NCBI RefSeq assembly: GCF_041949975.1
Contig: NZ_JBHFQG010000032.1
Span: 1 to 43,241, forward strand
DNA length: 43,241 bases
Direction: 5' to 3'
Source of the DNA: Alteribacillus sp041949975
GTDB lineage: Bacteria > Bacillota > Bacilli > Bacillales > Marinococcaceae
This document shows positions 25,534-34,103 of this stretch, one piece after another. A program made the translations under genes and the position numbers. Each line of letters starts with the position of its first letter. Position 1 is the stretch's first letter. Under the pieces are notes generated by a model. That model had not been told where the DNA came from. It worked only from the letters and a program-made list of their open reading frames with translations, and did not search any database.

Positions 25534-27003
25534 TTATGAAAACGGAAATTCTCTAGCTTTTTTTTGTACAGATATCCATTTTTCCGTTGTAAACTCTTCA
25601 AATGCCCATTCCCCGCAATATCTACCTAAACCTGAACTCTTTTCTCCGCCAAACGGAACATTGTGTTCGACATTGATGGTTTGATCGTTAACATGAATCA
25701 TGCCTGTCCTGACCTGTTTGGCGACTTCGATTCCTCTTTCAAGTGAACCTGAAAAAACGGCACCGCTTAAACCAAATGGAGTGTCATTCGCCGCTTGAAT
25801 GGCTTCTTCTTCACTATCAACAGGAATAATACAAGCTGCGGGAGCAAACACCTCATTTTGGGCAATTTCCATCTCATTGGTTACATCTCCGAGGATAAAA
25901 GGCTCCATGAGATTCCCTTCGACATTTCCTTTTTTAAGCAGCTTAGCTCCTTGCTCAACACTTTTGTTAATAATGCCTAATGCTCTATCAACCTGCTTTC
26001 GATTGATCATTGGGCCAATAATAGTATCATGATCACGAGGATCCCCTACTTTAACATTTTCAGCCTGGTCCATAAATTTCTCAACAAACGGTTCGTATAA
26101 CTTACGATCGATTATAATGCGATTAATTGCAATACAAATTTGCCCAGAATGCATGAATTTACCGAACGTCGCTGCAGAAACGGCCTCGTCTAGATTAGCA
26201 TCATCTAAAACAATAAACGCATTGTTTCCACCTAGTTCTAAAGCGGGTTTTTTTACATTCTTGACTGCAAGAGATCCTACATGTTTTCCAGCAGCTGTTG
26301 AACCAGTAAAGGAAATGACACTTGGAATGGGGTGTTCTACGAAAGAGTCACCGATTTCTTCAAGATCGGCAACAGTTACGTTCAGGACCCCGGTTGGAAG
26401 CCCAGCTTCTTCAAAGATTTTGGCAATAATGAGTCCGCCAGTTATTGGTGTATGAAGATCTGGTTTAACTACAATGCCATTTCCAGTTGCGATGGCAGGT
26501 GCAACAACACGCATGGTTAAATGCAGGGGCCAGTTCCACGGAGTGATGGCGCCAACAACGCCTACAGGGTCATGGTAGACTCTGTTTTCTTTTCCTGGAA
26601 TGGAGGAGGGGCGAATTGACCCTCTATTCATGGATGGAAAAGTAGCAGCTAACTTGATATCCTGAATAGCGCAGTCAACTTCTATACTTGCTTTTAAATA
26701 GGAGCTTCCTGTTTCTACTATAAGAAGTTCGATGAGTTCTTCTTTCTTGTCTTTCATAATATCAGAAGCTTTTTCAAGAATACTAACTTTTTCGAGTGCA
26801 GAAACGTTTGTCCAGCTTTTTTGGGCTTTTTCAGCTGCTTGATAGGCCTCATTAATATCATCTTTACTAGCAAACTTAAACTCTGTTAAGATCTCTTCAT
26901 TATAAGGGTTTGTTACTGAACAAATTTTCTCGCTTGATCCTTCTCTCCAACCATTAATCATGTTATTGGTCCAATTAGAATATTTATACGTTTTTACAGT
27001 CAT
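25534..27003 (-). CDS. NAD(P)-dependent aldehyde dehydrogenase (aromatic aldehyde type)
   Basis: This enzyme oxidises an aldehyde to the acid. The 489-residue protein has the full ALDH set: PWNWPL with N157, the cofactor-binding FTGSTAAGK, general base E256 in LELGGNN and nucleophile C290 in SGQICIA, plus the C-terminal FGGEKSSGLGRY. It resembles the benzaldehyde/vanillin dehydrogenase group (for example YfmT of Bacillus). It is cotranscribed with the zinc alcohol dehydrogenase upstream (21-base gap), so the pair would take an aryl alcohol through the aldehyde to the carboxylate, which suits the BenE transporter and CoA ligases nearby. Substrate identity is inference. Confidence 0.9.
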   Translation of the reverse strand: MTVKTYKYSNWTNNMINGWREGSSEKICSVTNPYNEEILTEFKFASKDDINEAYQAAEKAQKSWTNVSALEKVSILEKASDIMKDKKEELIELLIVETGSSYLKASIEVDCAIQDIKLAATFPSMNRGSIRPSSIPGKENRVYHDPVGVVGAITPWNWPLHLTMRVVAPAIATGNGIVVKPDLHTPITGGLIIAKIFEEAGLPTGVLNVTVADLEEIGDSFVEHPIPSVISFTGSTAAGKHVGSLAVKNVKKPALELGGNNAFIVLDDANLDEAVSAATFGKFMHSGQICIAINRIIIDRKLYEPFVEKFMDQAENVKVGDPRDHDTIIGPMINRKQVDRALGIINKSVEQGAKLLKKGNVEGNLMEPFILGDVTNEMEIAQNEVFAPAACIIPVDSEEEAIQAANDTPFGLSGAVFSGSLERGIEVAKQVRTGMIHVNDQTINVEHNVPFGGEKSSGLGRYCGEWAFEEFTTEKWISVQKKAREFPFS

Positions 27004-27024
27004 TTCATTTTCCTCCTTAAAACG

Positions 27025-28122
27025 TTAACTAATTTTTAGCACTGGTTTTATCGTTATTCCTGATTCTGAATCTTCACTCGCCTGATTGATGTCTTCCCAT
27101 TCATAAAATTCTATTAATTTGTCAAACGGAAATTTTCCTTGCTTATACAGTTCTATTAATTGTGGAATGAATACTTGAGGAACAGAGGATCCCAGTAAAA
27201 CTCCTTTTACGGATCTTTCAAATAAAATAGTATTTACATCAAATTGCACTTCGGTACCAACAGGTGGAGCACCAATGACAACGGATTCTCCTAATGTCGC
27301 TAGACAATCAACAGCTTGACGTAAAACTTCAGGACGGCTTGTGGTTTCGATTGAATAATTCACACCACCTCCTGTCATTCTTTTAATTTCTTCTACTGTA
27401 TTTACATGTTTTGGATTGATGGTGTTAGTGGCACCAAGTTCTTTTGCTAATTCTAAACGGCTTTCATTAATGTCTACTGCAATGATCGTTGTACAGTTTG
27501 CTACTTTTGCCGCCATAACAGCACTTAAACCTACTGCTCCACATCCAAAAATGACAATATTAGATCCAGATTTTGGTTTTAATTTATTGAGGACAGCTCC
27601 ACTTCCCGTTTGGATTCCGCACCCTAATGGCCCTAATAAATCAAGTGGAACGTCTTTGGGAACTTTCACAACATTTCTTTCTGAGAGGATGGAATAATTA
27701 GCAAAGCTAGATTGGCCAAAGAAATGATGAACGTCTTTTCCATTCTGGTGTAACCTGCAAGAACCGTCTTTCATAGTACCGGTAAAGTTCAGATCATAAA
27801 ATTTTTTACAAGCGTAAGGGTTTCCGCTTTGGCAATTGACACAATCCCCGCAAGAACTATATGACATAACTACATGGTCACCAGGCTTTACGCTGGTAAC
27901 TCCATCTCCTACTTTTTCGACTATACCTGAACCCTCATGACCCAATACAACTGGCAAAGGAACAGGATAATATTGATCTCTTACAATCAAATCAGTATGA
28001 CATATCCCAGCAGCTTGAATACGTACAAGCACCTCTCCGTTTTTTGGATCATCTATCATGACGTCTTCGATATTGAATGGTTCACCTTTACCATGAGTCA
28101 CAGCCGCTTTAGTGTTTAGCAT
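27025..28122 (-). CDS. zinc-dependent alcohol dehydrogenase (aryl/benzyl alcohol type)
   Basis: This medium-chain zinc alcohol dehydrogenase (365 residues) has the catalytic zinc ligands C41 and H62 with E63 (GICHTDL, GHEGSG) and the four structural-zinc cysteines C91, C94, C97 and C105. The nucleotide-binding IFGCGAVGLSAVMAA is followed by AVDIN; the aspartate after the second strand indicates NAD. The closest type by pattern is the class III-like/benzyl alcohol dehydrogenase group. The ATG follows GGAGGGG. A perfect cre box 17 bases upstream of the start suggests CcpA-mediated repression of this gene and the aldehyde dehydrogenase after it. Confidence 0.9.
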   Translation of the reverse strand: MLNTKAAVTHGKGEPFNIEDVMIDDPKNGEVLVRIQAAGICHTDLIVRDQYYPVPLPVVLGHEGSGIVEKVGDGVTSVKPGDHVVMSYSSCGDCVNCQSGNPYACKKFYDLNFTGTMKDGSCRLHQNGKDVHHFFGQSSFANYSILSERNVVKVPKDVPLDLLGPLGCGIQTGSGAVLNKLKPKSGSNIVIFGCGAVGLSAVMAAKVANCTTIIAVDINESRLELAKELGATNTINPKHVNTVEEIKRMTGGGVNYSIETTSRPEVLRQAVDCLATLGESVVIGAPPVGTEVQFDVNTILFERSVKGVLLGSSVPQVFIPQLIELYKQGKFPFDKLIEFYEWEDINQASEDSESGITIKPVLKIS

Positions 28123-28138
28123 AGTACCCCTCCGTTAG

Positions 28139-28153
28139 TTGTAAGCGTTTACA
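28139..28153. promoter_or_regulatory. CcpA cre box
   Basis: TTGTAAGCGTTTACA fits the cre consensus WTGNAANCGNWWNCW at every position. It lies between the alcohol dehydrogenase start and its upstream region, where binding of CcpA would block transcription when a preferred sugar is present. No clear -35/-10 pair was found in the AT-rich DNA upstream. Confidence 0.75.
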
Positions 28154-28290
28154 GTATCAATGATAACAAATAAAATATATTAAAGTTTTAAATTATCACT
28201 TTATTATCTTTGAAATTTTTGAGGTGCATAAATGAAATGAATGAAAGAAATTCCTTTAAATTCTATTTGCTAACACTGCGAGTAGCTTAT

Positions 28291-29088
28291 TTAGATACCT
28301 ATATCCTTTAAACTGGAATAAGGTTTTTCTATAAAATTAGTAAACATATTGCGGTATTCTCTGGGTGTTTTCCCTTCTAAACGTTTAAAAGTGGTTGAAA
28401 AATAACCAGCACTTGAGAAACCAATATTGTGCGCAATCACTTCTATTGGCAAAGAAGTGAATTTTAAAAAGTGCTTAGATTTCTCGATTCTTATCTCTGT
28501 TAAATACTCGATGAAAGTCGTTTTTGTTTCATCTTTAAACATTCGGCTAAAATGAGAAGGGCTTAAATAAACCATATCTGAAACTTCTTGCAAAGTAATT
28601 GGTCTGTGATAATTTAATTGGATATAGTCAATGGCAGTTTGAATTGGGCTTGCGAAATCGGTTTCAAAAGAATTCATACTTCCTTGTATTTCTAAAACCT
28701 GTTTGCTTTCTTTAACCAACTCAGCAGCAAATAGGCGATCAAATGTGCCTAATAAGTCACTCTTAGAAATTGGTTTAAGATGAAAGGCTGAAAAACCGGC
28801 ATTTATGCTATCCTGCACAGGTTGAAACATTTTAAGGTGAGTCGTAACGACAATGGAAATATGTGGATATGTTGCAAGAATTTCTTCTCCTGTGTCTATA
28901 CCATTACTATCTGGCAGTGAAAGGTCAAGGATTGTTATTAACGGTTGCTTTTTCTTTAAAATCATTAAACCTTGTTTAGCTGTAGCTGCTTCAAATATTT
29001 CTAAATCTTTATACGGACTATCTTCTACAATCGTTCTTATTTTCTGGCAGTTATCCATATCATCATCTATTATTAATAGTTGAGACAA
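28291..29088 (-). CDS. response regulator with AraC-type DNA-binding domain
   Basis: This is a two-component output protein: an N-terminal receiver domain and a C-terminal AraC/XylS double helix-turn-helix. The start chosen is the TTG at 29088, eight bases after GGGAGG; longer frames upstream to 29304 are not receiver-like. In the resulting 265-residue protein the receiver has the acidic cluster D8-D10, phospho-acceptor D55 (TILDLSLPD), the conserved threonine in VVTTH and lysine in HLKPIS. The AraC part contains ITLQEVSDMVYLSPSHFSRM and IAHNIGFSSAGYFSTTFKRL. No histidine kinase is in the window, so it is an orphan here. It lies between the dehydrogenase operon and a CoA ligase gene and is a candidate activator of the aromatic genes. 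Confidence 0.85.
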   Translation of the reverse strand: MSQLLIIDDDMDNCQKIRTIVEDSPYKDLEIFEAATAKQGLMILKKKQPLITILDLSLPDSNGIDTGEEILATYPHISIVVTTHLKMFQPVQDSINAGFSAFHLKPISKSDLLGTFDRLFAAELVKESKQVLEIQGSMNSFETDFASPIQTAIDYIQLNYHRPITLQEVSDMVYLSPSHFSRMFKDETKTTFIEYLTEIRIEKSKHFLKFTSLPIEVIAHNIGFSSAGYFSTTFKRLEGKTPREYRNMFTNFIEKPYSSLKDIGI

Positions 29089-29327
29089 TTCCTTCACCTC
29101 CCATTTACCACCTTCGATCATAGGTAGTATTCCAATAATTGTTAAGTAATGGCATTTGTTAAGGTCTTTTTGTAAACGCCACCAAAAATAAATACGCTTT
29201 ACACTTAAAATTCTATGTTTTCCAACTATAATCACCAAGCCTCTGCTTTTGCTTGTCCAACATTGCTCAAAGTGTTTATATATGAAATTATAAAATATTA
29301 CCATTAATATTTTACCGCCAAAAGATT

Positions 29328-30860
29328 TTATTCTACCTCAGCGTAACGGCCCTGAACTAATCCTAATCGATCAACTTTCCCTGCCCTATTTAATGGGATT
29401 TCAGAGATAAAAATATATTTTCTTGGCCGCGTATCGTTTGATAAACTGGAGCTTTCTTTACAATATTGATCAAGGTCTTGAACAGTTACATTGTTTTTCT
29501 CCGGGACTATGAAAGCAACTACTATTTGGCCAAATCTCTCATCTTTTTCTCCAATTACGGCTGCTTCTTTTACTAAAGGATGGTTTGATAAAAAGGTTTC
29601 AATTTCTTGCGGATGTATGTTTTCACTATTCGACAGGATCATTTCATCCACTCTTCCAACCACTGTTAAATCACCTTTTTCATCCAACTTCCCTAAATCA
29701 CCAGTATAATACCAGCCGCCATTTATAGCATGATTTGTAACATCTGGGCGATTCCAATATCCTTTAAAGGCTTCAGCTGAATTTATGTTCACTATTATTT
29801 CACCAACTTCTCCATCATTTACTACATCTGAAGGGTTACTCTTTCCTTGTTTATTTATAGCGACTAATCGAATGTTTTGATGTATTCCTGGCTTCCCAGC
29901 ACTCCAAGGCTTGTTTTTCACATTATTTGAAGTAGTAAAAGTATATATTTCCGTACTTCCATAATGATTAATAAATTCTTGAGGCTTAAATATTTCGTTA
30001 CATTTCTCTATTATTTCTTTTGACATTGGGGCACCAGCAAATGTAAGGACCCTCACAGAAGAAACATCCAGATTTTCTATTTTCGAACGATAAATAAGGT
30101 CATGATACATGGTTGGCAATAAGTACAAGCAACTAATCCTTTGTTTACTGATAATTTCCGATGCTTCAACCGGATCAAAATCTAGCATGGTATGGCATTC
30201 TCCATCTAAAATAGCCATAGATAGAAGAGAACGCAAACCCATTGTGTGGTATAAAGGAACTGCTCCAAGTGTTGAATCTTGGACAACATAGCGATTTTGG
30301 ACAATATGAGCCATTGTGGAAGCGTATTCATTTTTATGAGAACGAGGAACTCCTTTTGGCTTTCCTGTGGTACCAGACGTATAAAGAATAGTAGATAAAT
30401 CATCCGCATTTTTCCTTGGAATATTGAAACTCAAAGAATTATTTTTAACCAATTCTTCATAGCTTAAATCTGCTATACCTTGCAAACTTACTATTATAGG
30501 TTTATGTTTCAAGTGGTCTGGTTTTAATAGATATCGACTGGCTTCTTCAAAAATAATCATTTTAGCTTCCACATCGTTTATACAATATTGAATATACTCT
30601 AAGGACATCCTCAAATTAATCGGAACATAAATAGCTCCAATTTTTTGAGCAGCCCAGAACAAAACAATATTTTCTACCCTGTTTTTTAACAAGACCATTA
30701 TCCTGTCTTGCTTCCCTACTCCTAGCCTTTGCATGGATGACGCAGCTCGATTTGCTTTTTCATTTATTTCTGAAAATGTATAACACTTGTCTCCTTGAAA
30801 AATTGCATATTGATTAGAGGATCTATTAACAGTAGATTCGAAAAGGTCAGTTAAATGCAA
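29328..30860 (-). CDS. AMP-forming acyl/aryl-CoA ligase
   Basis: This ligase of the ANL superfamily activates a carboxylic acid as the CoA thioester using ATP. The 510-residue protein has the P-loop YTSGTTGKPKGVPRSH, NHYGSTEIYTF, WYYTGDLG and the C-terminal catalytic lysine in NRAGKVDR. The segment that is normally GGENI before the C-terminal domain reads ILSNSENIHPQE, an unusual change from GG to NS. The TTG start follows GGAG and is matched by the TTG start of the paralogue at 34103-35662, which shares long runs such as TSGTTGKPKGVPR and HKNEY. It lies between benE and the response regulator; an aromatic or cyclic acid is the likely substrate, by context only. Confidence 0.88.
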   Translation of the reverse strand: MHLTDLFESTVNRSSNQYAIFQGDKCYTFSEINEKANRAASSMQRLGVGKQDRIMVLLKNRVENIVLFWAAQKIGAIYVPINLRMSLEYIQYCINDVEAKMIIFEEASRYLLKPDHLKHKPIIVSLQGIADLSYEELVKNNSLSFNIPRKNADDLSTILYTSGTTGKPKGVPRSHKNEYASTMAHIVQNRYVVQDSTLGAVPLYHTMGLRSLLSMAILDGECHTMLDFDPVEASEIISKQRISCLYLLPTMYHDLIYRSKIENLDVSSVRVLTFAGAPMSKEIIEKCNEIFKPQEFINHYGSTEIYTFTTSNNVKNKPWSAGKPGIHQNIRLVAINKQGKSNPSDVVNDGEVGEIIVNINSAEAFKGYWNRPDVTNHAINGGWYYTGDLGKLDEKGDLTVVGRVDEMILSNSENIHPQEIETFLSNHPLVKEAAVIGEKDERFGQIVVAFIVPEKNNVTVQDLDQYCKESSSLSNDTRPRKYIFISEIPLNRAGKVDRLGLVQGRYAEVE

Positions 30861-30905
30861 GATTTCTCACTCCTTAACAGAAGTTTAGCATACCTCAGGC
30901 AAGCA

Positions 30906-30993
30906 GACGCTTAGAAAATTTAACTAAAAAACGCCTTTACCGTATTTTTATAGCTTCCCTCATTTCATTTTATCAATTTTAAATTCTAGCGTC
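30906..30993. repeat. imperfect inverted repeat upstream of the CoA ligase
   Basis: GACGCTTAGAAAATTTAACT (30906-30925) recurs in inverted orientation as an imperfect partner at 30974-30993 (read on the minus strand as GACGCTAGAATTTAAAATTG), about 50 bases apart, in the 189-base gap between benE and the ligase. It may be a paired regulator site or a long stem. No convincing terminator or promoter was found in this gap. Confidence 0.3.
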
Positions 30994-31049
30994 TTGCACT
31001 GTACTCAAACCATTTCGAAATTTTTGTTACTTCCCATTTAGTATTTGTA

Positions 31050-32279
31050 TTATGCAGGTTCAATTTGTTGTTCTCTGGTCCGCTTTTCTTTAATTATCCT
31101 AAAATCTTTTCTTTCCATAATAAGAGACACAATGACACCACCAATTATTGCCCAGAAAGGAGAACTGATATCTAAAAAGTTAATTTCCGATATTCCAATG
31201 ATAAGGGCAAAGAAAGACCCAATTTGAAATTTCGTTTTTGAAAAAGCAGATTGAAGAGAGTTTAAAAGAACACCAATCATAGCAAGTCCTGCTATCGTGC
31301 CGATTAATACACCCGGCATCGCAGTGACAAAAGGAACAGCTATTCCAGCGAATAAACCAAAAGCAGCAAATATGACACCATTTACAAATACGGATGAATA
31401 ACGAGCTTGTTTGTCTCTTCCAGCTTCTTCCGATGCGCAAATTGCTGTCATCGGCCCTGCGACATTAGCATTGTGGCCACCGAAGAAAGAGGTTATCATT
31501 CCTCCAATTCCACTTAATAAGGTCATAGCAGTTACCGGAGGCTTATATCCTTGTGTAATCAATACACCGGTTGCCTGAGCATTTTCTGCACCGATAACAA
31601 GTATCGCAAGTGGAATAGAAATAGAAATGATTGCATCCAAACTAAATACAGGAAGAACTAATTGCGGAACAATAAAACTTGGTTCCATATCTCCCATTAC
31701 AAATTGATTCATTGAAACTGCTAGAATAGCTGCAACCATAAATGCAGGTAAAATAGGAGGTAGTTTTTTTATCAAAACGGAAGATAGTAAATAAACCAAT
31801 ATCGCTGATCCCGCAATAAGCGGAGCTTCTTCAATAGAAAGAATCATATCTGTTCCAAATGAAATCATAGCCCCTGCTATCATTGCCATAACGATAGGTA
31901 CAGGAATCCAGTTCATCACCTTACTAATAAGACCACTTATTCCTAACACAAATACAATAAGTCCTGTAACAAGGTAAGCACCTGCTGCTTCATTTAAGGA
32001 ATAATTTGATAGAGCACCTGCTACAAGAACAGCACCAGGGATAGTATAAGCACCAGCTATCGGTTGTCTGTAACGTATCGACAAAATAATACCTAATAAA
32101 CCTCCGAAAAAGTAAATAGCGAAAAGCCACGAAATCGTTTGGACTTCAGTTAATCCTCCATTTTGAGCGCCTCCCATTACAATTAAAGCTGGACCTGTAC
32201 ATCCAAAAATTGCTGCGAGAACACCAGCACTAATCGTATTTACATTCATCGACTTAAGTACTGATTTACGTTCAGTCAT
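31050..32279 (-). CDS. benE: benzoate/H+ symporter, BenE family
   Basis: This membrane transporter (409 residues, about 11-12 hydrophobic segments) belongs to the BenE family, which imports benzoate and related aromatic acids with protons. Diagnostic stretches are AGVLAAIFGCTGPALIVMGG near the N-terminus, RQPIAGAYTIPGAVLVAGA with the helix-breaking PGA motif, and SFFGGHNANVAGPMTAICAS in the second repeat. The ATG follows TAGGAGGGA. It has its own promoter overlapped by an inverted repeat and lies between two CoA-ligase genes. The family assignment is firm. Whether the substrate is benzoate or another aromatic or alicyclic acid is not settled by the sequence. Confidence 0.88.
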   Translation of the reverse strand: MTERKSVLKSMNVNTISAGVLAAIFGCTGPALIVMGGAQNGGLTEVQTISWLFAIYFFGGLLGIILSIRYRQPIAGAYTIPGAVLVAGALSNYSLNEAAGAYLVTGLIVFVLGISGLISKVMNWIPVPIVMAMIAGAMISFGTDMILSIEEAPLIAGSAILVYLLSSVLIKKLPPILPAFMVAAILAVSMNQFVMGDMEPSFIVPQLVLPVFSLDAIISISIPLAILVIGAENAQATGVLITQGYKPPVTAMTLLSGIGGMITSFFGGHNANVAGPMTAICASEEAGRDKQARYSSVFVNGVIFAAFGLFAGIAVPFVTAMPGVLIGTIAGLAMIGVLLNSLQSAFSKTKFQIGSFFALIIGISEINFLDISSPFWAIIGGVIVSLIMERKDFRIIKEKRTREQQIEPA

Positions 32280-32300
32280 TTAATCCCTCCTATACAGTTA

Positions 32301-32330
32301 ATTATCTGAATAAACAGAATTTTTATTCAA
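32301..32330 (-). promoter_or_regulatory. benE promoter overlapped by an inverted-repeat operator
   Basis: On the minus strand TTGAAT (32330-32325) and GATAAT (32306-32301) are 18 bases apart. An inverted repeat TGAATAAA-N7-TTTATTCA (32307-32329) covers nearly all of the -35 and spacer. This is where a repressor would bind; the same repeat could also form a hairpin. Confidence 0.5.
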
Positions 32331-32361
32331 TGTGATCGCTTAAATGTAAATATGAATGTAA

Positions 32362-32381
32362 AAGGGTCATAATAGACCCTT
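32362..32381 (-). terminator. terminator of the Mo-hydroxylase operon
   Basis: A 7-bp stem (AAGGGTC/GACCCTT, 6-base loop) lies 50 bases after the second hydratase gene. On the minus strand it is followed by TTACATT, a short U-rich tail. It separates the nine-gene operon from benE. Confidence 0.5.
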
Positions 32382-32431
32382 CAACAATAAACCTCTTAAC
32401 ATTTTTGTTTTCAATTCCAATGCTTTGTTAA

Positions 32432-33235
32432 TTACTTCCCGGTAAAGTCCGCTTTTCTTTTATCATAGAAAGCATTGACTCCTTCACGGAAGTCATCCGT
32501 TGAACGCAACATTCCATACGCATATCCTTCCAATTCTAAACCGGTGCTTAGCGGGGTATCCTGGGAAGAGTTAAGTATGCGCTTAGATACTCTTTGAGCC
32601 AATGGCGAGAAGCGTACTAGTTCTTCTACCAGATTATTTACCGCCTGGTCTAATTCGCTGTGGGGCACCACTTCTGTCAGCAACCCCCATTCTTTCGCTT
32701 CTTCTGCTCCAATACGGCGGGCTCGCATAATCATATCTTTTGCACGTCCTACTCCTGCAATTTTTGCAATTCGCTGGGTTCCCCCGCTTCCTGGTATCAT
32801 CCCTAAATTCATTTCTGGCAGTCCTAATTTTGTGTTATCGGCTGCTACCCGAAAGTCACAAGCCATCGCCATTTCTAAACCAACTCCAAACGTGTACCCC
32901 TGTAATTGAGCAATAACTGGCTTGGGGGAGCGTTCAGGTGCTGCCACGTTTTCATGCAATACCGACAGCTCTTCCGGGTGGCGGTCTAAAAATTGTTTAA
33001 TAGTGCCGCCTGAGGTGAACGCTTTGTCTCCTGCTCCTTTTATGATAATTACACGGACATCTTCATCTTGATTTAATCGGTGAAAGATTTCATTGAAGTG
33101 CGCTCGTGCTATATAACTGACTGTATTCATTTTCTCCGGACGATCTAATATAATAGTAGCTGTTTGCTGCTCTTCATTCTTTTCCACCCTAATGTGGTCC
33201 CATTTTTGTTCTGTAAGTACGTTATTTTCTGACAT
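32432..33235 (-). CDS. enoyl-CoA hydratase/isomerase (crotonase), copy 2
   Basis: This crotonase-fold enzyme adds water to an enoyl-CoA. In the 267-residue protein the two catalytic glutamates of true hydratases are present and correctly spaced (E121 in GVGLEMAMACD, E141 in GLPEMNLGMIPGSGG), and the oxyanion-hole segment reads AFTSGGTIKQF. The start at 33235 was chosen to match its twin and because AAGGTGG precedes it by about eight bases; an ATG at 33247 is too close to that site. It differs from the upstream copy at 17 of 267 residues (about 94% identity), so the pair is a recent tandem duplication. The N-terminal 15 residues (MSENNVLTEQKWDHI) extend a little beyond the fold. It is last in the Mo-hydroxylase operon. 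Confidence 0.9.
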   Translation of the reverse strand: MSENNVLTEQKWDHIRVEKNEEQQTATIILDRPEKMNTVSYIARAHFNEIFHRLNQDEDVRVIIIKGAGDKAFTSGGTIKQFLDRHPEELSVLHENVAAPERSPKPVIAQLQGYTFGVGLEMAMACDFRVAADNTKLGLPEMNLGMIPGSGGTQRIAKIAGVGRAKDMIMRARRIGAEEAKEWGLLTEVVPHSELDQAVNNLVEELVRFSPLAQRVSKRILNSSQDTPLSTGLELEGYAYGMLRSTDDFREGVNAFYDKRKADFTGK

Positions 33236-33299
33236 GACACATTCCACCTTCCTCTAACCTTTTCATTTTTTTATTTAACCTTTTGTCGTGTCTTCCGGC

Positions 33300-34103
33300 T
33301 TATTTTCCTGTAAAATTTGCCTTTCGCTTCTCATAGAAAGCATCGACTCCTTCGCGAAAGTCATCGGTTGAACGCAGCATTCCATACGCATATCCTTCCA
33401 GCTCTAAACCGGTGCTTAGCGGGGTATCCTGAGAAGAGTTGAGTATGCGTTTTGCTACTTTTTGGGCTAATGGCGAGAAGCGTACTAATTCATCTACAAG
33501 ATTATCTACGGCCTTGTCTAATTCGCTATGGGGCACCACTTCTGTCAGCAATCCCCACTCCTTTGCTTCTTCTGCTTCAATGCGGCGGGCTCGCATAATC
33601 ATATCTTTTGCTCGCCCGACCCCGGCAATTTTTGCAATTCGCTGGGTTCCCCCGCTTCCTGGTATCATCCCTAAATTCATTTCTGGCAGTCCTAATTTTG
33701 TGTTATCCGCTGCTACTCGAAAGTCACAAGTCATCGCAATTTCTAAACCAACTCCAAACGTGTATCCCTGTAATTGAGCAATGACTGGTTTGGGCGAACG
33801 TTCAGGCGCTGCCACATTTTCATGCAGCACCGATAACTCTTCTGGGTGACGGTCTAAAAATTGTTTAATAGTGCCGCCTGAAGTGAACGCTTTTTCTCCT
33901 GCTCCTTTTATAACAATGACACGGACATCTTCGTCTTGATTTAAATTCTGAAATATTTCATTAAAATGTGCTCGTGCTATATAACTGACTGTATTCATTT
34001 TCTCCGGGCGATCTAATATAATAGTTGCCGTCTGCCGTTCTTCATTCTTTTCCACCCTAATGTGGTCCCACTTTTGTTCTGAAAGTACATTATTTTCTGA
34101 CAT
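33300..34103 (-). CDS. enoyl-CoA hydratase/isomerase (crotonase), copy 1
   Basis: This is the upstream twin of the hydratase at 32432-33235, also 267 residues with E121 and E141 conserved, so both copies should be active. It begins at the TAATG junction with the CoA ligase stop (one-base overlap), after GGAAGGTG, indicating tight coupling to the ligase. The natural reading is that the ligase product, or its oxidised form, is hydrated here. Substitutions between the copies are mostly conservative surface-type changes (Q/K, N/D, E/D, R/K), with none at the catalytic positions. The 64-base gap between the copies holds only the ribosome binding site of the second. Confidence 0.9.
   Translation of the reverse strand: MSENNVLSEQKWDHIRVEKNEERQTATIILDRPEKMNTVSYIARAHFNEIFQNLNQDEDVRVIVIKGAGEKAFTSGGTIKQFLDRHPEELSVLHENVAAPERSPKPVIAQLQGYTFGVGLEIAMTCDFRVAADNTKLGLPEMNLGMIPGSGGTQRIAKIAGVGRAKDMIMRARRIEAEEAKEWGLLTEVVPHSELDKAVDNLVDELVRFSPLAQKVAKRILNSSQDTPLSTGLELEGYAYGMLRSTDDFREGVDAFYEKRKANFTGK

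Noticed and set aside
29089..29304. 72-residue N-terminal extension of the response regulator
   Set aside because: It lies before a strong GGGAGG box with a well-placed TTG, has no receiver-domain similarity and has untypical composition (many aromatic and basic residues).
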